This document shows, piece after piece, positions 6,549-10,690 of a stretch of 10,690 nt of DNA (the first letter of the stretch is position 1; every line of letters starts with the position of its first letter). The DNA is from Nitriliruptoraceae bacterium. GTDB lineage: Bacteria; Actinomycetota; Nitriliruptoria; Nitriliruptorales; Nitriliruptoraceae. Made by a program: the position numbers and the translations under genes. The notes beneath the pieces are model-generated. The model worked only from the letters and a program-made list of their open reading frames with translations, had not been told where the DNA came from and made no database searches. The stretch covers positions 1-10,690 of the forward strand of contig SKJO01000352.1 in assembly GCA_007121975.1 (NCBI GenBank), written 5' to 3'.

Positions 6549-7496
6549 ATGACCCATTCCGAGGCCGTGCCTGCCGAGACCCTCGAGGGTCCACTGCACG
6601 ATGAGGGCCGCTACGAGCGCCGCGGCGGCACGCTGGACACCGTGCGCCGCTACGTCATGGTCACCAAGCCGCGCATCATCGAACTGCTGCTGGTGACCAC
6701 CGTGCCCACCATGGTCGTGGCCGCGCAGGGCTGGCCCGGCACCTGGCTGGTGATCGCCACGGTGCTCGGCGGCACGATGTCGGCGGCGAGCGCCAACGCC
6801 TGGAACAACTACATCGACCGCGACATCGACCGGCTCATGGCCCGCACCTCGGCGCGGCCCACCGCCCGCGACGAGATCAGCCCGCGGGGCACCGCGGTGC
6901 TGGCGACGATGCTTGGCATCGCCGGGTTCGTGTGGCTGTGGGGGTTCGTGAACCTCACCGCGGCGCTGCTGGCCACCGGGGCGATCCTGTTCTACGTCTT
7001 CGTCTACACCCTCGGACTCAAGCGCCGCACCGATCAGGGCGTGGTCATCGGCGGCATCGCCGGCTGCGTGCCCGTGCTGACCGGCTGGGCGGCGGTGTCG
7101 GGCGGATCGCTGGCGGATCCCCGCCCGTGGCTGCTGTTCGCGATCATGCTGTGGTGGCAGCCGCCCCACTTCTGGGCTCTGGCGATGAAGTACCGGGAGG
7201 ACTACGCCCGCGCCGGGCTGCCGATGCTGCCGGTCACCCAGGGCAACGACGAGGCGACCCGCCAGATCCTGCTCTACAGCTACCTGCTGTTCGCGATCGT
7301 GCTGATGACGATCGCCGGGGGCGGGGTCGGCTGGCTGTTCACCGTCGTGTCGCTGCTGCTCAGTGTCGTGTGGCTGCTGCTCGCCCACGAACTGCGCCGT
7401 CAGCGCACGATCGCGGTGGCGATGCGCCTGTTCCATTACTCGACGATCTACCTCGGTCTGCTGTTCATCGCCGTGGCCGTCGACGCGGTGCTCTGA
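6549..7496 (+). CDS. ctaB: Protoheme IX farnesyltransferase (heme O synthase)
   Basis: UbiA-superfamily membrane prenyltransferase that adds a farnesyl group to heme B, giving heme O, the substrate of CtaA. The 315-residue length and multi-helix pattern are normal. The first Asp-rich motif is intact as N86, D90 and D94 (NAWNNYIDRDIDRLMARTSA, 83-102). Other CtaB hallmarks are YTLGLKRRT (153-161), VIGGIAGCVPVLTGWAA (166-182), WWQPPHFWALAMKYREDY (202-219) and GLPMLPV (223-229). The ATG at 6549 is chosen because of AGGGAG nine bases upstream and the one-base gap to the preceding gene. CtaB and the divergently encoded CtaA supply heme A to the oxidase encoded at the left of the window. The N-terminal 30 residues are polar and poorly conserved. 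Confidence 0.96.
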   Translation: MTHSEAVPAETLEGPLHDEGRYERRGGTLDTVRRYVMVTKPRIIELLLVTTVPTMVVAAQGWPGTWLVIATVLGGTMSAASANAWNNYIDRDIDRLMARTSARPTARDEISPRGTAVLATMLGIAGFVWLWGFVNLTAALLATGAILFYVFVYTLGLKRRTDQGVVIGGIAGCVPVLTGWAAVSGGSLADPRPWLLFAIMLWWQPPHFWALAMKYREDYARAGLPMLPVTQGNDEATRQILLYSYLLFAIVLMTIAGGGVGWLFTVVSLLLSVVWLLLAHELRRQRTIAVAMRLFHYSTIYLGLLFIAVAVDAVL

Positions 7497-7541
7497 GCCG
7501 CGAACGAAGGCCGCGCAGCGAGGCGGCGGGGGGCGCCGATT

Positions 7542-7570
7542 TTGACCTCGGCCGTCCGGCCGTGTCCACT
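7542..7570 (+). promoter_or_regulatory. Candidate promoter for the acyl-CoA synthetase gene
   Basis: In the 103-base gap after ctaB, TTGACC (7542-7547) and TCCACT (7565-7570) are spaced by 17 bases; the first is a good -35, the second a poor -10. The spacer contains CGGCCG-TC-CGGCCG (7549-7562), an inverted repeat that could be a regulator site or chance. A start of transcription near 7577 would leave a short leader containing the GGGAGGGG ribosome site. Confidence 0.3.
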
Positions 7571-7599
7571 TCGCTCCTGTCCGCCTTGGGAGGGGTTTC

Positions 7600-9459
7600 G
7601 TGACGTCCGATCAGATCCTGAAGGAGCGCGAGGAGATCCTCGCGGGCATCGAGGGCAAGACGCTCGTCGATGCGTTCATGTCCACCTGTGACACCAACGC
7701 CGGGCGCCCGGCGCTGGTCGTCAAGCAGGGGGAGGGGTTCAAGACCTGGACCTGGGCCGACTACCGGCGCGAGTCCAGCGAGCTGGCGATGGCGCTGCGC
7801 CGGCTCGGGGTCGGTCACGGCGACTTCGTGGCCCTGATGATGACCAACCGGCCCGAGCACGTGCTGGTCGACATCGGCACGCTGCTGGCCGGCGGCACCC
7901 CCGTGTCGGTCTACAACACCTTCACGGCCGAGCAGGTCGGCTACATCGCCGGCAACTGCGACGCCAAGGTCGCCATCGTCGAGGACAAGTCCTACCTCGA
8001 CAAGTGGCTGGCGGTGTGGCCTTCCCTGCCGGCGTTGACCACGATCGTGGTAGTCGACCCCACCGGCGTGGAGCTCAGCGACAAGGTCCTCAGCTACGAG
8101 CAGTTGCGCGAGCAGGGCGCCGCGGCGCTGGCCGGCGGCCAGGGCGAGCTCGAGAACAGCTGGCGCGCGGTGGACGCCGAGGACCCGGTCACGCTGATCT
8201 ACACCTCGGGGACCACCGGGCCGCCCAAGGGCGTGGTGATCACCCACCGCAACCTGCTGTACATGCTCGGGGTCGTGCAGCAGATGCTCGACATCCAGCC
8301 CGGGCAACGCGGCATCTCCTATCTGCCGCTGGCCCACGTCGCCGAACGGATGACCACCCACTACGTCGGCGTGCGTTTCGGCGGCACGGTGTACTTCGTG
8401 CAGGAGATCTCCGCGGTCGTCGACACCCTGCAGGAGGCCCGGCCACAGACCTTCATGGCCGTACCGCGGGTGTGGGAGAAGATGAACGCCGCGCTGCTGG
8501 CCAAGGTCGACGCGACCGAGAACCCGCGCAAGCGCCAGCTGGCCAAGCGCGCCATCGACGTCGGGATGACCAAGGTCCGCGAGGAGATGGCCGGCCGCAC
8601 CCCCGGGTTCGGGCTGCGCCTGCAGCACGCGATCTTCGACCGACTGGTGTTCGCCAAGATCCGTGACGGGCTCGGGATGGACGAGCTCAAGTACGCGTTG
8701 TCGGGGGCGGCGCCGATCAGCGCGGACCTGCTGATCTTCTTCAAGGCCATCGGGGTCGAGATCCTCGAGGTCTACGGCATGACCGAGTCGACCGCGGTGA
8801 TCACCGCCAACACCCCCGGCGAGGTGCGCATCGGCACCGTCGGCCCCCGCCTGCCCGGCATCGAGGTCCGCATCGCCGAGGACGGGGAGATCCTCGCCCG
8901 GGGGCCGAGCATCACCCGCGGCTACTGGAAGCGCGACGAGGCCACCAAGGAGACCATCGACCCCGAGGGCTGGCTGCACACCGGCGACCTCGGTCGGATG
9001 GACGACGACGGCTACGTACGCATCGTCGGCCGCAAGAAGGAACTGATCATCACCGCGGGTGGCAAGAACCTCTCGCCCAACAACATCGAGGAGTCGATCA
9101 AGCAGCGCTCGCCGATCATCGGCCAGATCTGCGCGGTCGGGGACGACAAGCCGTTCATCGCCGCGCTGGTGGTGCTGGATGCCGAGGTGCTGCCGGGCTG
9201 GTGCGAGTCCAACGGCATCCCGTTCGCGTCGGTCGCCGAAGCGGCGCAGGACCCGCGGATCGTCGCCGAGGTCCAGCGGGCGATCGACGCCGGCAATGCT
9301 GATCTCGCCCGCGTCGAGCAGGTCCGCAAGTTCGAGATCGTGCCGGCCGAGTGGACCGCGGAGTCCGAGGAACTCACCCCCTCGCTCAAGCTCAAGCGCA
9401 ACGTCGTGCACACCAAGTACCTCGACGTCATCGAGGGCATGTACGTCGACAAGCGCTGA
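7600..9459 (+). CDS. Long-chain acyl-CoA synthetase (AMP-forming), FadD15-like
   Basis: Activates fatty acids to acyl-CoA through an acyl-adenylate, using ATP and CoA. The 619-residue length fits bacterial LC-FACS enzymes of the FadD15 type. The P-loop is YTSGTTGPPKG (201-211). Further core motifs are YLPLAHVAER (241-250), YGMTES (392-397), GWLHTGDLG (457-465, with D463), GRKKELIITAGGKNLSP (477-493, with R478) and LTPSLKLKR (592-600), where K597 is the expected catalytic lysine of the mobile C-terminal domain. No membrane helix is evident. The GTG start has GGGAGGGG (7588-7595) just upstream. It stands 103 bases after ctaB and is closed by a strong hairpin, so it probably forms its own unit. 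Chain-length preference cannot be read from sequence; a role supplying acyl-CoA to the OctT-like enzyme would be speculation. Confidence 0.93.
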   Translation: MTSDQILKEREEILAGIEGKTLVDAFMSTCDTNAGRPALVVKQGEGFKTWTWADYRRESSELAMALRRLGVGHGDFVALMMTNRPEHVLVDIGTLLAGGTPVSVYNTFTAEQVGYIAGNCDAKVAIVEDKSYLDKWLAVWPSLPALTTIVVVDPTGVELSDKVLSYEQLREQGAAALAGGQGELENSWRAVDAEDPVTLIYTSGTTGPPKGVVITHRNLLYMLGVVQQMLDIQPGQRGISYLPLAHVAERMTTHYVGVRFGGTVYFVQEISAVVDTLQEARPQTFMAVPRVWEKMNAALLAKVDATENPRKRQLAKRAIDVGMTKVREEMAGRTPGFGLRLQHAIFDRLVFAKIRDGLGMDELKYALSGAAPISADLLIFFKAIGVEILEVYGMTESTAVITANTPGEVRIGTVGPRLPGIEVRIAEDGEILARGPSITRGYWKRDEATKETIDPEGWLHTGDLGRMDDDGYVRIVGRKKELIITAGGKNLSPNNIEESIKQRSPIIGQICAVGDDKPFIAALVVLDAEVLPGWCESNGIPFASVAEAAQDPRIVAEVQRAIDAGNADLARVEQVRKFEIVPAEWTAESEELTPSLKLKRNVVHTKYLDVIEGMYVDKR

Positions 9460-9482
9460 GTCCACCTGGCAGCAGGCTGATG

Positions 9483-9511
9483 GCGGGCCGTCCCGAAGCG
9501 GGGCGGCCCGC
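9483..9511 (+). terminator. GC-rich hairpin terminator after the acyl-CoA synthetase gene
   Basis: The arms 9483-9494 (GCGGGCCGTCCC) and 9500-9511 (GGGGCGGCCCGC) pair over 12 bp with one G-U and a 5-base loop (GAAGC). It starts 23 bases after the stop codon at 9459. There is no T-run downstream, as is common for actinobacterial terminators. The next gene has its own promoter, consistent with transcription ending here. Confidence 0.75.
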
Positions 9512-9547
9512 TGCTCGTGTGGCGCCGAGGATGGTCGACGATCCCGC

Positions 9548-9576
9548 TTGACGCTGACTAAACGTTCAGCCATAAT
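9548..9576 (+). promoter_or_regulatory. Near-consensus promoter of the TetR gene
   Basis: TTGACG (9548-9553, 5 of 6 to consensus) and CATAAT (9571-9576, 5 of 6) are separated by exactly 17 bases. Transcription would begin about seven bases after the -10, at 9583-9584, which is the regulator's ATG. No Shine-Dalgarno sequence precedes that ATG, so the transcript is probably leaderless. Confidence 0.7.
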
Positions 9577-9583
9577 ACTGAAC
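9558..9583. promoter_or_regulatory. Probable TetR operator with three CTRAAC half-sites
   Basis: CTAAAC (9558-9563, +) abuts GTTCAG (9564-9569, the - strand CTGAAC) to give a 12-base palindrome with one mismatched pair. A third half-site, CTGAAC (9578-9583, +), makes a perfect inverted repeat with the middle one (GTTCAG-N8-CTGAAC). The sites fill the promoter spacer and the start point around the -10, so occupancy should block RNA polymerase. This suggests autoregulation by the TetR protein encoded immediately downstream. Confidence 0.6.
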
Positions 9584-10300
9584 ATGGACTCAGTGCCGAC
9601 CGCCCCCGACGACCGCACCGGACGTGCGCGCATCCGCGACGCCGCGCTGCGCCGCTTCGGTGACGACGGGGTCGACGGCACCAGCCTGCGCGTCATCGCC
9701 GACGACGCCGGGGTCTCGCCGGCGCTGGTCGTCCACCACTTCGGCTCCAAGGCGGGGCTGGTCCGCGACTGCGACGAGCACGTCGTGGCCACCACCCGGC
9801 GGGCCAAGCAGCAGGCGATGGCGACCGGCGCCGGGCTCGATGCGCTCGGCAGCCTGCGTGAGGCGGAGGCGAGCCGACCCCTGCTGCGCTACCTCGCCCG
9901 CCGGCTCGTCGACCACTCGCCGCAGGTTGCGACGCTGGTCGATGAGCTCGTCACCGACGCCCAGGCCTACCTGGCGACCGGTGAGGACACCGGCATGATC
10001 CGCCCGACCAGCGACCCGTGGGGCCGGGCAGCCGTGCTGACGATCTGGTCACTCGGTGCGCTCGTGCTGCACGAGCACGTCGCGCGGCTGCTCGGTGCCG
10101 ATCTGACCGAGGACACCGCCGGGTTGGTGGCCTACTCCCGGCCGGCGGTCGAGGTGTTGGGTTCGGGCGTGTTCACCGAGGACATCGCCGCCTCGCTGCA
10201 GGCCGCCTACGACGACCTTGCTCAGGTACCCGCGCCAGACGCCTCAACGGACCAGCACCCCCCGCACCTCACCGCCGAGCCCCCGCCCGGCATCGGCTGA
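9584..10300 (+). CDS. TetR-family transcriptional regulator
   Basis: Predicted one-component repressor of 238 residues. The N-terminal DNA-binding domain spans about 12-60: ARIRDAALRRFGDDGVDGTS (15-34), then the helix-turn-helix with VIADDAGVSPALVVHHFGSK (37-56), close to the TetR signature. The C-terminal domain (about 70-212) is helical and should bind a ligand and dimerise; its ligand cannot be told. A Pro-rich tail (215-238) is probably disordered. The frame is open far upstream into the acyl-CoA synthetase gene, but the ATG at 9584 is chosen because the family fold begins just after it and a strong promoter ends on it, implying a leaderless mRNA. It lies 92 bases upstream of an ABC ATPase gene on the same strand, the likely regulated target along with itself. 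Confidence 0.92.
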   Translation: MDSVPTAPDDRTGRARIRDAALRRFGDDGVDGTSLRVIADDAGVSPALVVHHFGSKAGLVRDCDEHVVATTRRAKQQAMATGAGLDALGSLREAEASRPLLRYLARRLVDHSPQVATLVDELVTDAQAYLATGEDTGMIRPTSDPWGRAAVLTIWSLGALVLHEHVARLLGADLTEDTAGLVAYSRPAVEVLGSGVFTEDIAASLQAAYDDLAQVPAPDASTDQHPPHLTAEPPPGIG

Positions 10301-10302
10301 GC

Positions 10303-10325
10303 TTCGGCCGCACGGCCCCGCCGAA
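10303..10325 (+). other. Weak inverted repeat between the TetR and ABC genes
   Basis: TTCGGC (10303-10308) and GCCGAA (10320-10325) form a 6-bp stem with an 11-base loop just after the TetR stop. It could attenuate read-through into the ABC gene or stabilise the upstream mRNA. It has no T-run and may be chance; the rest of this 92-base gap shows only the downstream ribosome site. Confidence 0.2.
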
Positions 10326-10380
10326 CAGGGTGCCCCCCGCAAGCGCCCGGCAGCTGCGCCCCGCGCCGCTGCCCGTCTCC

Positions 10381-10385
10381 AGGAG
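10381..10385 (+). promoter_or_regulatory. Ribosome binding site of the ABC ATPase gene
   Basis: A perfect AGGAG lies seven bases before the GTG at 10393 and supports that start. It contrasts with the TetR gene just upstream, which has none. Confidence 0.7.
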
Positions 10386-10392
10386 AACCCCC

Positions 10393-10690
10393 GTGTCCCC
10401 CCGCTCCCACCCCCCCGCGTCGGGCGACGTCGTGGTGCGCACCGACGGCCTCGTCAAGGACTACCGCGCCGGCACGCCCGGCCGGCGCCGCGCCCGGGTG
10501 CGCGCGCTCGACGGACTCGACCTCGAGGTGTCCCGTGGTGAGGTGTTCGGCTTCCTCGGTCCCAACGGGGCCGGCAAGTCCACCACCATCCGCATCCTGC
10601 TCGACCAACTGCGCCCAACCGCCGGCCACGCCGAGGTACTCGGCACGACTCCGCGCGCCGGCGGTGCCGGACTGCGTGCGCGCATCGGCA
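10393..10690 (+). CDS. ABC transporter ATP-binding protein, 3' end missing
   Basis: The first 99 residues are visible before the window ends. They contain the start of an ABC nucleotide-binding domain: TDGLVKDY (17-24), a basic insertion (GTPGRRRARVRALDG, 27-41), GEVFGFLGPNGAGKSTT (49-65) with the Walker A lysine K62, and LRPTAGHAEVLG (73-84). The pattern resembles CcmA/DrrA-type exporters of drugs or lipids, where a separate permease gene usually follows. The Q-loop, signature and Walker B lie beyond the edge. The GTG at 10393 is chosen because AGGAG (10381-10385) sits seven bases upstream and the family alignment begins just downstream. It follows the TetR gene by 92 bases on the same strand and is probably controlled by it. 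Substrate unknown. Confidence 0.88.
   Translation, partial: MSPRSHPPASGDVVVRTDGLVKDYRAGTPGRRRARVRALDGLDLEVSRGEVFGFLGPNGAGKSTTIRILLDQLRPTAGHAEVLGTTPRAGGAGLRARIG

Noticed and set aside
6196..6594. Longer N-terminus for ctaA, starting at 6285 or 6594
   Set aside because: The added residues are not similar to CtaA, would overlap the start or body of the divergent small gene, and the family's conserved part begins about 40 residues after the ATG at 6195.
7549..7562. CGGCCG-TC-CGGCCG as a ctaB terminator
   Set aside because: Each arm is itself a palindrome, the 2-base loop is too tight unless the stem shortens to 5 bp, there is no T-run, and it sits within a candidate promoter spacer; kept only as a comment on that promoter.
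9059..9583. TetR frame extended upstream into the acyl-CoA synthetase gene
   Set aside because: The extension is an Arg/Ser-rich shadow of the synthetase, crosses the terminator, and the promoter ending at the 9584 ATG gives a clear start.
7465..9807. 780-codon open frame on the minus strand across the acyl-CoA synthetase gene
   Set aside because: It mirrors the codon pattern of the real gene, runs through the terminator and the TetR promoter, and its product shows no recognisable domain.
1..10690. Mobile element, CRISPR, toxin-antitoxin or defence system
   Set aside because: No transposase, integrase, repeat-spacer array, terminal repeats or defence domain is seen; composition is even and all genes fit a chromosomal core or near-core region.

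Overview
The window is very GC-rich, with dense and mostly co-directional genes, GTG starts and protein families that point to an actinobacterium. The actinobacterial signs are the heme A synthase with a TGAGPHAGD loop and EFGNR motif, a subunit-IV-like tail on the oxidase, and an SGNH protein resembling mycobacterial OctT. A deep-branching group such as Acidimicrobiia or Nitriliruptoria would fit, but the sequence does not settle this. Both edges cut genes: ctaD on the left and an ABC ATPase gene on the right.

Bases 1-4324 (+ strand) are the distal part of an aa3-type cytochrome c oxidase operon: ctaD (subunit I, 5' end missing), ctaE (subunit III), ctaF (small subunit IV), ctaG (caa3-type assembly protein), then a membrane-anchored cupredoxin with a complete type-1 copper ligand set. 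Gaps are 18-42 bases, and every gene that starts in the window has a Shine-Dalgarno-like sequence. Subunit II (CuA) is not in the window and probably lies upstream.

Bases 4328-6195 (- strand) hold ctaA (heme A synthase), followed with a 4-base ATGA overlap by an SGNH/GDSL protein resembling diglucosylglycerate octanoyltransferase. This unit converges on the oxidase operon with only 3 bases between the stop codons. Divergent from ctaA, after an 88-base intergenic region, come a small two-helix membrane protein gene and ctaB (heme O synthase), one base apart (6284-7496). CtaB and CtaA together turn heme B into heme A for the oxidase, so bases 1-7496 are essentially a module for building and running one terminal oxidase.

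Bases 7600-9459 encode a FadD15-type long-chain acyl-CoA synthetase, closed by a strong GC hairpin. The last unit is a TetR-family regulator (9584-10300) and the start of an ABC transporter ATPase (10393 to the edge). The regulator has a near-consensus promoter that places transcription start on or next to its ATG, implying a leaderless mRNA, and three CTRAAC half-sites lie in that promoter.

Most of the window is recognisable core metabolism, and I see no mobile element, CRISPR array, tRNA or rRNA. The points most worth a second look are the cupredoxin in the oxidase operon, the OctT-like gene translationally coupled to ctaA, the subunit-IV-like tail on CtaD, the unknown protein coupled to ctaB, and the TetR promoter/operator.
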